64,000 bases of DNA from Thozetella sp. PMI_491 (taxonomy: Eukaryota > Ascomycota > Sordariomycetes > Chaetosphaeriales > Chaetosphaeriaceae), in the NCBI GenBank assembly GCA_021432635.1, contig MU270032.1:310001-374000 (forward strand). The letters are read 5' to 3'. Numbering within the stretch: the first letter of the stretch is position 1; each line of letters begins with the position of its first letter. Positions 1-10,123 of the stretch are shown here, one piece after another. The notes beneath the pieces are model-generated. The model searched no databases. It was given only the letters and a program-made list of their open reading frames with translations, and was not told the DNA's origin. A program made the position numbers and the translations under genes.

Positions 1-593
1 GAGCGAGAAAAACTGTCGACTTTTCTAGGATGTAAGGAAGGAATGTCATCAGGTGCTGCGGCGCGAACCCTGGGTTGAAGCGCTTGCGAAGCTGTTTCCA
101 GTCTTCGTCCTAGAAGCAGTAATGGTTAGCAGAGCCAAGTCAGCGAGCGCCCCGTCTCACTCCTTACCTGCTTCGAGATGAGGGACTGGGGCCCAATCAG
201 GTGCACTAGGATGTCAAAAGTCCGGGACTTCGGGGCACTTGTGGGAAAGAGCTTGGACGGCCGCGAGAGTTGCTCGGCGATTTCATGATCCGTCACGAGG
301 GCCATTGGGTAGCTCACGGGCCAGAGATCAATCAGCATGATGGGCGGGCGGCCCAATGCCGCGTTCATCTCGCCGAATACATAATCGGGATGTCGGTTTG
401 CTGGCGTTCTGCGGCGCACAAAGTCATCGAAGGTCTTTAGGTGTCCCAGGAGTAGGGAAGCCGGAAGCTGGGGGATGTGTGCAAATTGCTTAAAGCGCTT
501 GTATCGCAGCTTGGCATAGCAGTAGGTTGCCAGCAGGGAAAAGACCGTCAAGATCACTGGCTTCAACATGACCTCCTTCGAAATTGAGAGCAT
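1..593 (-). CDS. Cytochrome P450, N-terminal part (cut by window edge)
   Basis: Two exons are visible on the minus strand: 593-168 and 109-1, separated by a 58-nt intron (GTAAGG donor, CTAG acceptor). The first exon gives 142 residues: a hydrophobic anchor at about residues 12-31, then a Pro-containing hinge (HIPQLPASLLLGH). This is the usual start of an ER-anchored fungal P450. The second exon contains DEDWKQLRKRFNPGF, the WxxxR motif of helix C, which contacts the haem propionate. The Cys-haem signature and ExxR lie beyond position 1, so the family cannot be assigned. An alternative start is the ATG at 569, eight codons downstream. Upstream lies a gene-free stretch with one CGGTCCG motif at 977. 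The neighbouring FAD monooxygenase and regulator suggest a role in a small-molecule pathway; that is inference. Confidence 0.88.
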
Positions 594-2360
594 GTTAGCT
601 TCTGCGCCAGTCGTCCATCCACAGGTTCACGATCCCCGGGGTTGGCAGCTTCGACAACGAGCAGCCGTGCGTGAGCATGTGCCCCGCTTCTTCCCTGGGC
701 TGACTGCCAGGAGGCACCTTACCTTTCTCGGGCAGCGACGAGGCGTAAGGGTCGCCACAAAACGAACGTGCAGGGCAACCGATCGGCTCGGAGGGCTCAG
801 TCTCGCAATCGTGGAAGGAACAGGGCAGATCGGAGGTCGAAGGAGGGGGGAGGAGCTCCCCACCCACCCTGAATGCCTATCCGCACGAGAATCTTAGTCC
901 CACGCCCGGTCTGCCATTAAGTTTGTGAAGTGTGCAGTTAATCTATGCCGTGCGACCTCGTACCAACGGGCGCTTTCGGTCCGCTACCGTCTGTGCGTCG
1001 GACGGGACAGTGTCTGGCCCCCCCAACTGGGTTGTGGCATCCCATCTGCATCTTGGGGCTTCAGCTCACCCGGCCCGTGGTCCGCTGCGCCAATTCCCTG
1101 CTCTGATAGGTCGAGAGGGGGCCAGTTTGGAGACCTGTCACACGTCACTATCCTACCTACTAAATGTCGGCCCCTCTCGCAATTCGGGTATGCGAGCGCT
1201 GAGTGGCTCCTGTCCGAAAGTCAAATGCGACCGTGGCTGTGCCTCAGCCATCCATCATCAGATGCTGTAACCTGAAAAACCAACAGAGGAATCTCGGTCG
1301 GATCCTTTGTCTCTCGGCATGAGATAGAAAGCCAAAAGTGCTTCTTCGCTAGATATCTACGAATCTGGGCCCGAAACAGCCTAAATCCTCGCAGAAGTAC
1401 CGTGCCCCAGCGCGTGTCTCGTAGCATCACACCCCTGCCCTTCCCCTCTCTCGAGGTCCTAGCGGCAAGCTCGTTATTCAATTCCCTTGGCTCAGTTTGC
1501 TTACTATCACGTACCTCCTTCCTCTCTCGGCCCGGATATGCGACCATTGCCATGGTGCTGGTGCTGGTGCTGGTGCTGGTAGAACAGGCTAGGCAATATG
1601 GGTTGTGTCACGGTCTACTTGTAGTTTTGGCTTACGAGGTGCACAGCGCCTACGGCCTCACTTTGCATAGTTGCGGACCCGAGTGGATGGAAATGCGTGT
1701 CAAGGGCCACGTGTATGCTGGTTTTGTGGAGGTATGTAAACCTAAGCCCAGTTACACCGAACCCTTGATCCGGGATTCTAAAATTTGGGCGAGGATCGGT
1801 ATGCAACCCTCCACTGCTGGCCAGTGGAGTAGTGTCAATGGTATCACGAGGTAAGGTGTCGCAAAGAGGCAAAGAAACTTATAGTTAACTTTGATGTCGA
1901 GTCCTCCGGCGACGTGAACGAGGAAAGAATGTAATTCGACTGGGTCTATCTCTAGTAGTAAGGAAATCACTGTGATTATAATTACCACGCCTGGGGATGG
2001 CTATTTCATCAACCGGCGAAGCATATCCTGCTCAGTAACTGGTATAGAAAGACCACTCTCGGCACTAGTAGAGACGCGTTTTAAGGCAGCCCTTGTATTA
2101 TGACTCTCTGCCTACAGTTGGGCTGGTGTCAGAAGCTGCACCGGGCCGGGCCGCCCATGTCCAGACGTGCCTCACGACATGCTTCTCAGTTGGCAACACG
2201 GGACATTGGATTTCAAGCTCGTCTATATACTTGTATGCGGTCTTAGGCTAGTTCCTGGGGAAACCTTATGATACTCCAAAAATTCTTAACAACCTCAATT
2301 ATACCTAACGCCGTAAATAGACATTTATACTCTGTACTACCTCCTTAGGTATAACGCACA
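594..2360. other. Intergenic, no gene recognised
   Basis: About 1.77 kb between the P450 start and the 3' end of the FAD monooxygenase. Open frames here show no family motif and overlap each other on both strands, so I do not call them. A CGGTCCG heptamer sits at 977-983, 384 bp upstream of the P450 ATG. A short hexanucleotide repeat lies at 1554-1581. Confidence 0.6.
1554..1581. repeat. GGTGCT hexanucleotide repeat
   Basis: Four and a half tandem copies of GGTGCT. It would encode a Val-Leu run in one frame, but nothing else supports a gene here. Treated as a simple-sequence repeat. Confidence 0.8.
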
Positions 2361-3635
2361 TCAATTTTCTAGAACCGGGTACTGGGGAAGTTTCCACTTC
2401 TCTTGCTTATCCGGGAGCATTGCACCTACCCTATGGAGGCGCAAGAACGCCGCCACACCAGCCGCTGCCTGCATGAAGCGAATCCTCCATAACGCCTCAG
2501 GGAAGAATTTCACGATTTGCTTTGGATTGATGTCCTGGGCGGTCTCTATCAGCGGCCGGAGTGTCGTTTCATAGCTCTTCACTCCCAACAGCACAGCATC
2601 GCCGGGTCGCGATCTACCCGTCTTGTACCGCGTTGCAATCTCGCCGGCGAGTACATACGCCCCGGCCAAAGCTAGCGTAGTGCCGAGTCCAAGAGGCGCT
2701 GGACAATGCGCCGCGTCGCCGAGGAGTACCATACGCCCTTTGGACCAGGAATTTTCGTGCAGCCGGATCTGGTACGCATGCGACGTGTACAGGTCGTCCG
2801 ACTCGTGGCTGTGCTCCAGCTCGTGCACGAACCGATTCGTCTGCCAACCGGCGTCGCGAAAGAGATCGGCCCATGCCTTCTTTTGGGCCAATATGCTCCC
2901 TCCATAAGCCGCTTCGAGAGTAGGGCGTTCGCCTTGAATCAGCATATACACTCGAAGAACACCCGGTCGGTCCTGTCGCGTCATAACAATGCGTCGCCCC
3001 GGCAGATGGCAAAACTGCCAGCTATTCGAGTCCCCTGGCTGCGACTTGATCGTGAAAAAGGCGATATGCAGACCAAGCGAAAACCTTGGATCTGGTGCGG
3101 ACGGGCCTAGCATTAATCGTCTCGTATGGGAGCTGAGTCCATCGGCGCCAACGACAAGATCGTAATCATCCTCAGACCCACCCGAAAGACGAACATGTAC
3201 CTTGCCGTCGAGACGATCCTCGTCCTCCTGCGTGAAGCTCTCGATGCTGGCATCAAACAAATAGCGAACCCCATGGCGTGATGTCGCGTCGTAGAGAATA
3301 TGGACTAGATCGCCTCGCATAATCTCAAAGTCAGATGTTGGACCCTGCTTCGAGGAATTGGTCTGATACGCCGGAAAGTTGGCCTTGACTTTTCCTTGCA
3401 GGTCTATAATCTGCATCCCTGGCTCAGGGACGCGGGCTTCCTTCACAGCTTCGAAAATTCCCATCATTTTTATCAGAGGTACACCGTAGGAGCGGATATC
3501 CACTTGCTGCCCGGAGGTACGGAGTTGATGAGAACGTTCAACAATGGTAATGTTTGCGCCGATCCGTGATAGCCACAGGGCGAGTGCCGGCCCTGCGATG
3601 CCGCCGCCGGCAATGAGGACCTTTAAAGGGGCCAT
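2361..3635 (-). CDS. FAD-dependent monooxygenase (PF01494 type)
   Basis: Intronless, 424 aa. The N-terminus has the Rossmann FAD motif G10-x-G-x-x-G15 (VLIAGGGIAGPALALWLSR), followed by the acidic strand end VERS. The internal DG motif is VVGADGLSSHTRRLM. The C-terminal GD motif that binds the FAD ribityl chain is LLGDAAHCPAPLGLGTTLA. This order and length fit class A flavoprotein hydroxylases related to TetX or salicylate-type monooxygenases, which use NAD(P)H and O2 to hydroxylate small molecules. No signal peptide is seen, so it is likely cytosolic. It is transcribed divergently from the Zn2Cys6 gene at 4892, sharing a 1.26-kb intergenic region. The substrate cannot be read from sequence. 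Confidence 0.93.
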   Translation of the reverse strand: MAPLKVLIAGGGIAGPALALWLSRIGANITIVERSHQLRTSGQQVDIRSYGVPLIKMMGIFEAVKEARVPEPGMQIIDLQGKVKANFPAYQTNSSKQGPTSDFEIMRGDLVHILYDATSRHGVRYLFDASIESFTQEDEDRLDGKVHVRLSGGSEDDYDLVVGADGLSSHTRRLMLGPSAPDPRFSLGLHIAFFTIKSQPGDSNSWQFCHLPGRRIVMTRQDRPGVLRVYMLIQGERPTLEAAYGGSILAQKKAWADLFRDAGWQTNRFVHELEHSHESDDLYTSHAYQIRLHENSWSKGRMVLLGDAAHCPAPLGLGTTLALAGAYVLAGEIATRYKTGRSRPGDAVLLGVKSYETTLRPLIETAQDINPKQIVKFFPEALWRIRFMQAAAGVAAFLRLHRVGAMLPDKQEKWKLPQYPVLEN

Positions 3636-4891
3636 GGTGGTGCTCCGAGCTGCAGTTATGGAATTATAAAATCTTGTCTAACAATAATTGAGCGAATAGC
3701 GTGTGTCAGTTTCACACTCAAGGTCAAGGCCAAAGGCGTTTGTAGGATGCAGAGATATTCCACGACAGCGTACTTCACGCCGTATCTGATGACTAGATGT
3801 AATCCCAAGTAGGATTGTAGGAGAGGGTCTCGTCGAGCTCTTTTGATGCGATAGTGATGCGAAGATAATCCAAACGCTTGCCACAGACTGCAACCAAGAC
3901 CACAGGCTATACTGACAATGACATGGAGGAAGGATAGGGGTAGTCACAAGCGCTTGATGATGGTCTTTTGACCAAAAGCAACCCTAGCCTCTCGGAACTT
4001 TGGAATGCCCGCGCGGGCCCGAGAATTACGGAAATGCAGTCTCAAAATAAGGGTGAATGAGCTGCCTAGACCGAGCCCGCTTGATACGGCTCCTGATGAC
4101 GCTGCTGTTGGCCTTAAAACCCGACAGCTTAAAAACCGAGCAATAGGTTTAATTGGCCAATGGCTCACTTACCAAATGAGTGATAGTAATTGGTAGAAAT
4201 AAATGGACTGACCCACTAACATTTTTGATGCCCCCAGCAGCGTATAGTATCCCGTCACAATTACTAGCAGACAGACAGTTAGAGTATAACTCTAATCATA
4301 CGAGTGTGGCACATCTAGTCCTTAGAAGCTAATTTCTCAAATGAGTATCGAGTTTATCTTACTGCTGCTGGAGGAGGTTTCTAGCGGTATTCCGTTGGTT
4401 ACTTCAAACGGGTAGGATGAGTTGACGTGGAGAGCGTAGATGAAAGCGTGGAGTTGGCAGACGAGCCCCCCCAGGGCTTGCGAGCGGCCAATCGCAATCG
4501 CTATATGAGGCCTAAGATCAAACATTACGCCCGGAGGCTGTAGAGAGCTGGGGATAGACATTGGGTGTAGCCATTAACAGTTTTCCTCGTTTGGATTAAA
4601 GCCGAGCACGGCTTAAACTTGAAGCGAAATTTAGATTGCCAGGACAAGATACTGTAACAGTATATCCGGAACTTCGGTGAGTAAGTTGCGTAGACTGAAG
4701 GGGTCTTGGTGGATCTAGAGGTTCGGGAAGGGAGCGAACTAGTAAAGGATTTTCGGACTAACTATAAGCCACTCGGACCGAGTGGCTCCCGCGTCCTCTT
4801 ACAAATCAGGTATGGATATTGCCTCGGCTACGCTTTTGCATTTCCCGCTTCCGACTTCCTATCACACTTATGCTGAGTAAAATTTCCCACT
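3636..4891. other. Divergent intergenic region between monooxygenase and regulator
   Basis: 1.26 kb serving as upstream region for both the minus-strand monooxygenase and the plus-strand regulator. Small open frames here have no recognisable motif. The notable element is the palindrome at 4767-4787. Confidence 0.6.
4767..4787. promoter_or_regulatory. Perfect 21-bp palindrome with CGG-A-CCG core
   Basis: Two perfect 10-bp arms, AGCCACTCGG and CCGAGTGGCT, flank a single A. The core CGG-N1-CCG is an inverted pair of the CGG triplets bound by dimeric Zn2Cys6 proteins. It lies 105 bp before the ATG of the adjacent Zn2Cys6 gene, a natural place for autoregulation. That it is a binding site is inference. 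Confidence 0.5.
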
Positions 4892-7329
4892 ATGGACGAA
4901 AGACCGGCAAAGCGTGCTCGGCAGGCGTGCGATAGATGCAGACGAAAGAAGACTCGCTGTCCTGGAGAAAAGCCAGTCTGTTCATTCTGTTCGAGACTCT
5001 CGCAAACGTGTTCTTATTCCGACTATGCTTCCACGATACAACAAACTTACGGCGAGAACGCGCGCAAAGCGAGAGATGCAGTCATTTGTGCACCTACGGT
5101 AAGTATACAGGCATAGAGTCCAACCTAGGTTAGCTTCTATCGGCTAAGCCTGGCTCCATGCATGCAGGAAACGCGATTTGGTGCTCTTGAAGAAAAGGTC
5201 GACCGCATGTTTAATGCGATCTTGTAAGGTTGATCGGATCCCATTAGGTTTAGAGTCCATCAGTTGTTGATTCATCCAACGAAGGCACGCGGTATCAGCG
5301 CAGAATGCAACTTCAATCAATGCCTTGTCACCTGGCTACCGGGAACGGGGAGACTTATCCCCAGATATAGCTGCATCCCCCAGCCGCGAACTCGAAATAT
5401 CTGCAGATTACGCCATCGCATCAGATATATCAGGTTGTAACATATCACCTTGGCCGCCTGCTCTGGTATCCCCAAGACACCTGAGCTGCGGCCCTATCCA
5501 GTAGGGTTTATATCCCTTGCTATGATTATTTCAGCTGCAGCTAAGCTACTAGGTCTTCTCTCCCGCAGTCAGTCCGGCAGGAGGTTGTAAAGCTCTATAT
5601 ACAACACTGCGCTTCCCAGCCTGTCTCTCTGTTCGACACTGGTCGTCTCCTTGGCCAGTTCGACTCTTATAGCGTAGCGATCCAGAAAATGATACTCGGC
5701 ACGGGTCTTCGATTTTCCCAGGACCTAATCGTAGTAGATAACCAAGAACGCCTCGCTGTGAACTACATAGACGAAGCACGCCAGATCATTTTCGAGGATA
5801 TTGGTAATGCCTATGGTACTATGCATGTATCATTAATGCAAGGACTATGTCTTTCTATTTTCTTTGATCTTTCCTGTAAGTTCTCAACCTGGGTTAGGTT
5901 TATGGCACTAATAAACCTAGCTGGGAGCTTTCAGCGGGCTCGTCTCCATGCCGGCCTGGGAATGAGTCTGTACCGATCCACACAGCTGAGAAAGAAACCG
6001 GTTACCATGTCAGAGGTCGAGGTCGAGGACCAACGCCGTTGCTACTGGTGCTTGTATCACCTTAGATGCTTGACAAACATTGACCCAGACCCCCTCTTTT
6101 CTGCATCACAACACAGGCCCCCATTTCCGTCGAGCCTCACGGTTGACTTGAAATATAGCGAGTCAATCCCACCTTCGACTTCAAGGCCTGGTATAGGTTT
6201 GGAAAGTCACGAAGACTCTGGGATCATTGGGTATACGTTGCAGTTAGCCGAGTTGTGGCAAACTACACTAAATTATGTCACAACCTTGTCGAAAGGCGGA
6301 GAGGCTCCTTGGACACCGAATTCGACCCAATTTCAAATTGCCCAACGCATCATGGAATTGGAATCACGTCTATGCAAGAACCATGGGAACGCACACGTTC
6401 GTTTCGCAGAGCACCGCGCCGAAGCTGTCCAGGTTGACTCCGAGTACTGGAAGCCATGGCTCTCTCTACAATTCACCTACCACGCCACTATGTGTTTACT
6501 TCATCACCCATTTGTTTACTTTGACCTAGTCGCCAGCGAACCCAGCTCTAGTTCAGCCGCGTTTCTCGAAACGGCCTCGGATCTAGCTCTCCTCCATGCT
6601 AAGCGTCTCATCCGCCTGGTCGATACTCTTGAGCAGAAGTCAATTCAGGTGTCAGACCCCTTTTTGGGTTATTGCGTGGCTATTGCAGCAACGGTGCTGC
6701 TGTGCCTCGGTGAGGTGAAAGACGGCGATGCCAAGACACCACCAAGAGTAGCGAAATGCTACAACTTTATCATTGGCCTTGCGAAGTTCTGGCTCATCAC
6801 GAGGAGACTGGTACTGTGATATCTATATTTGATCTTTTACGAGGCACCGCTGACGATTCTGGCGGCCGACTAGGCCAAAAACCTCATTGCTGCCATCGCG
6901 AGAACAGACACTAGAGAGGTAAGAGATGGCACAACTCACATGATCTCTGGTCCCGATGCAGAATGCATGTGGCAGATCCTCAAGTTTTGTTACGATACAG
7001 ACGCCGACGCTGAGGAGCTTAAGCCTGGCACGCTTCCAGGGTCCCTCGGTTCGGAAGCCGTCCGTCATTTATTGGAGCTGGAACAATGTACATCCAGCGA
7101 TATGGCAACAAGTAGATCGCTTCAAGGGACGATCCCAAACGAGACTGAAATATCCTCAGCTTTTGGCGAAGCAGGTTTTGTTCTATATTCTGAGGCAACG
7201 ATTTCATCCTCTACAGAGGAAGGGATCGGACCCTTTGGTCTTGGCGGACACACAAGCAGCACTACGGTCCGGGACGACTCGAACCAGTGGTATTGTCCGA
7301 GCATTTCGTTACATCTTGACTCAATATAA
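4892..7329 (+). CDS. Zn(II)2Cys6 transcription factor with fungal_trans domain
   Basis: Reconstructed as five exons: 4892-5098, 5168-5223, 5285-5500, 5553-6810 and 6874-7329, giving 730 aa. Residues 12-44 hold the binuclear zinc cluster with six Cys (ACDRCRRKKTRCPG, then CSFC and TCSY), preceded by basic residues. Exon 2 encodes a short coiled-coil-like linker (ALEEKVDRMFNAIL). Exon 4 carries the middle-homology region (for example VRQEVVKLYIQHCASQPVSL and DQRRCYWCLYHLRCL), typical of PF04082. The stops at 6817 and 6871 fall in a 63-nt segment with a GCTGAC branch point and TAG acceptor, so I read it as an intron; its donor GTACTG is weak. Likely a nuclear, pathway-specific regulator of its neighbours (monooxygenase, amidase, P450). 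Confidence 0.85.
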
Positions 7330-7628
7330 TCAATTACTCGTGTCGATTATCATCTATCTGAACTTGATGCAGATATGCTAGTATAGAATGCACGCAATTA
7401 GGGGTTACGGCATTTCCAGATAGTCACGAGGCCATCGTTAGAACGCAACGGTGATGTCTTTCTTCCATACCTGAAACAATTAGTTTCTGGATATTTCTAA
7501 TCTACAGTTAAAGGAAATTGCTGCGGCCTCATTAAACAGCCCAGGCTTAAAAGAACCCTCTACCTTATTTAGTCTGAAGAAATTAAAAGGATGCTTGCGA
7601 GATATCCGCAGCATTGCGGATGTGGGCC

Positions 7629-7635
7629 CGGACCG
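7629..7635. promoter_or_regulatory. CGGACCG motif upstream of amidase 1
   Basis: Same seven bases as the core of the palindrome at 4774-4780, inside the GC-rich context GGGCCCGGACCGGCCCGGG. It is 282 bp before the amidase ATG. A function as a Zn2Cys6 site is inferred. Confidence 0.35.
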
Positions 7636-7699
7636 GCCCGGGAAGCGCTGTTATTGGCTATTGCTGTAAGCAAGTGACAAACCCACAAGCCAACTCTCA

Positions 7700-7717
7700 C
7701 GGTCCGCTCACGGTCCG
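7700..7717. promoter_or_regulatory. Two CGGTCCG motifs 11 bp apart upstream of amidase 1
   Basis: CGGTCCG occurs at 7700-7706 and 7711-7717 within a direct repeat of CTCACGGTCCG. The spacing is one helical turn, so both would lie on the same DNA face. CGGTCCG is the reverse complement of CGGACCG. The pair sits about 200 bp before the ATG at 7917, a usual distance for an activator site. Binding is inferred. Confidence 0.42.
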
Positions 7718-7916
7718 TCGGCGGTAAATTGTATTAGAAAGTGCAGTAAGCGAATAACTATTCAAAGAGCATGAGGAGGGTCGAATCAGTATATATGCAT
7801 GCAATCGATCACTCTAATATTATCCCAACTAGATGGCCTAACCAGCATCAATATCCAAGTTCTAAGTTTCTAATATTAGACCGAGTGGGCATACAATACT
7901 GGCATCGTTCTTCGCC

Positions 7917-9785
7917 ATGGACTCCGCAAGCATCTCGGGCGCTAGAGACAGCACCATTGAGATCGGTCAAGAGACATGGCAAGATATCGGCCGCCAAAAG
8001 CGAACAATCCGCGATACACTGATCCCTGCTCATTGGAGGATCGACGCAGACAAACATTCACTGGACATTAATGTTCTAGACGTGCCATCCAAATGTGGCG
8101 TACTTAATGACAGAGAATTGCACATCACCTCGGACTACGACGCGCTTGATCTTGTGGGAAAGATTCGATCCGGAACTTTCTCGGCTGAGGAGGTCACCAT
8201 CGCGTTTTGCAAGCGAGCGGCGGTGGCACACCAACTGGTACGATAGTGGAAATGCTCTACTGTCCCTAACCACTTTTCTACTCATAGAAAGAAGCTGACT
8301 GAGGGATATAGACAAATTGTCTCACCGAAATCTTCTTTAACGCTGCTATATCCAGAGCTCAATCGCTTGACGATGAACGCCGCGCCAATCCGGACAAGCC
8401 CCTATTGCCTTTCCATGGACTCCCAATATCTCTAAAGGATACTTATCAAATTACTGGGATCGATGCTTCCATCGGCTTTTCCTGTTATGCAAATCAACCC
8501 TCCGCAACAAACTCTGCTCTTCCGGAGCTGCTTCTATCCTTGGGCGCAGTCCTGTACTGCAAAACCAATGTTCCCCAGACAATGATGACAGCCGACTCGC
8601 ACAACAACATTTTCGGTCGGACGATAAACCCTGCGAATCGCAATCTTACGGCTGGAGGCTCTACCGGGGGCGAAGGTCCTCTCATCGCGCTGCGTGGGAG
8701 CATCCTCGGGTTCGGCACCGACTTGGCGGGCAGCATCAGGATTCCAGCACTGTGTAACGGAATCTATGGACTGAAGCCGAGCGCGGGACTCATTCCGTTT
8801 TCCGGTCAGCGCATGCCTTTTCCCCCTGGGTGGGAGAGTGTAGGTATCATCGCAAGCGCAGGTATGCTGGCTACATCTTCGCGGGCATGCGCTTTTGCCT
8901 TGGAGACGATTCTTCAAGCTGGTCCCGCAGAATTTGACGGTGCTTGTGTAAGAATCCCCTGGACTCTTGACCGCTTCACAGGTCCGACGGATGCCGCGAC
9001 AGGCTTGAGGATTGCAGTTGTCACGGACGATGGGCTGTCGACGCCAACTCCGCCTGTTCGGAGAGCTCTGCAGAGCAGCATAGACAAGCTGCAGAAGGCG
9101 GGCGTCGAGATTATCCATATCAGATTACCTGAGATAGTGGAGATTTTGTCCATCATTGGTGAGATGTTTGCACTGGACGGATCGAAGGTGAAATCTCCAC
9201 TTGACTGCAATTGCTCTGACCTGGTAACTGACCAATGATGGTAGCATGTTGTGAGCCTCCTTGAGTCGAAGCAGGAACCCCTGGTTCCCTCCGTGGAGAA
9301 TATCGGCCTCCTAACCGTCGGAAATCCCAAGACAATAGATGAGTATTTCAAACTGAATCAGCGTCGGCAAGCAATTTGGGAAACGTATCGCGAGCTCTGG
9401 AAGGAGCACAATATGGATGCAATTATCATGCCGCCTGCCCCTTACACGGCTGTACCACTGGATTCATGGTCGACAGCGAGCTACACTGCGATCTTCAATC
9501 TCCTCGACTACCCTAGTATGGTTGTTCCGGTGGGGACTGTAGGAGATGAGGATGTAGTTGACAATATTTCCAACGCCGCATGTGGCGAAAAGGATCAAGA
9601 GCTTTACCGCAAATGTAAGTGTGGCTAGCCCATGATAAGTAATTAAGACTAACGAATCAATGGATGAAGACACCGGTCCAGGCGACTATTCCGGAGCACC
9701 GGTAGCAATTCAAATCATTGGGAAGAGACACGCTGATCAATACTTAATGAGTATTTGTACAAAGATTGACGCAATACTCCGCTAA
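7917..9785 (+). CDS. Amidase 1 (amidase signature family)
   Basis: Four exons: 7917-8237, 8312-9187, 9245-9614 and 9670-9785; 560 aa. The amidase-signature catalytic elements are in order: Lys in LPISLKDTY, the Gly/Ser-rich loop AGGSTGGEGPLIALRG, and the nucleophile Ser in GTDLAGSIRIPALCNGIYG. The last exon supplies the conserved C-terminus (GAPVAIQIIGKRH). Introns of 74, 57 and 55 nt were placed so that the frame and family blocks join. The second uses donor GTGAAA and acceptor GTAG, giving ALDGSK-HVVSLL. The enzyme hydrolyses linear amides to acid and ammonia and lacks a signal peptide, so it is likely cytosolic; similarity is to fungal acetamidases. Compare amidase 2 at 49852. Confidence 0.92.
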
Positions 9786-10123
9786 ATTTGGCTATGGTCA
9801 TATGTGAGAGAGAGAAGGAATAGAACAGCGAAGGATGGATAGGCTCTCTCTCTAAAGCATAAAAACAAAGGGGCGACGCCCCGTGATAAGTGCAAACGAT
9901 TGTATCAAATGGATTGCCAGGTAGTTGACTGTTTGCTGCGATATATACATATTCCTTCTTTAATGTACTAGTAGGAGTAAAATCAACTAGAGGGTTTTAT
10001 GCTCATTTTTACCATAATTTTCTCGGCTTCGCGGTTAAAAAGTCAGTCATTGTATATTTCAAAAGCACGACTTGGCTCGACAAATAGCAGTACTACGACA
10101 AGCCCCGGGTCCACGCCCATTGA
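9786..10123. other. Intergenic between convergent genes
   Basis: 338 bp separating the 3' ends of amidase 1 (+) and the CocE-like hydrolase (-). AT-rich; probably shared 3' UTR and polyadenylation sequence. No gene seen. Confidence 0.5.

Larger units (their letters stand above)
7330..7916. other. Intergenic, amidase 1 promoter region
   Basis: 587 bp between regulator and amidase 1. No gene seen. It contains three copies of the CGG-N-CCG heptamer, listed separately. Confidence 0.6.

Noticed and set aside
1402..1854. A 150-aa plus-strand frame containing a Val-Leu run
   Set aside because: Driven by the GGTGCT repeat; no domain, no exon partners.
6811..6873. Pseudogenisation of the first Zn2Cys6 gene by TGA and TAG
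   Set aside because: The two stops fall inside a segment with a branch point and acceptor, and the frame resumes with protein-like sequence; an intron is simpler. Kept as a question in the findings.
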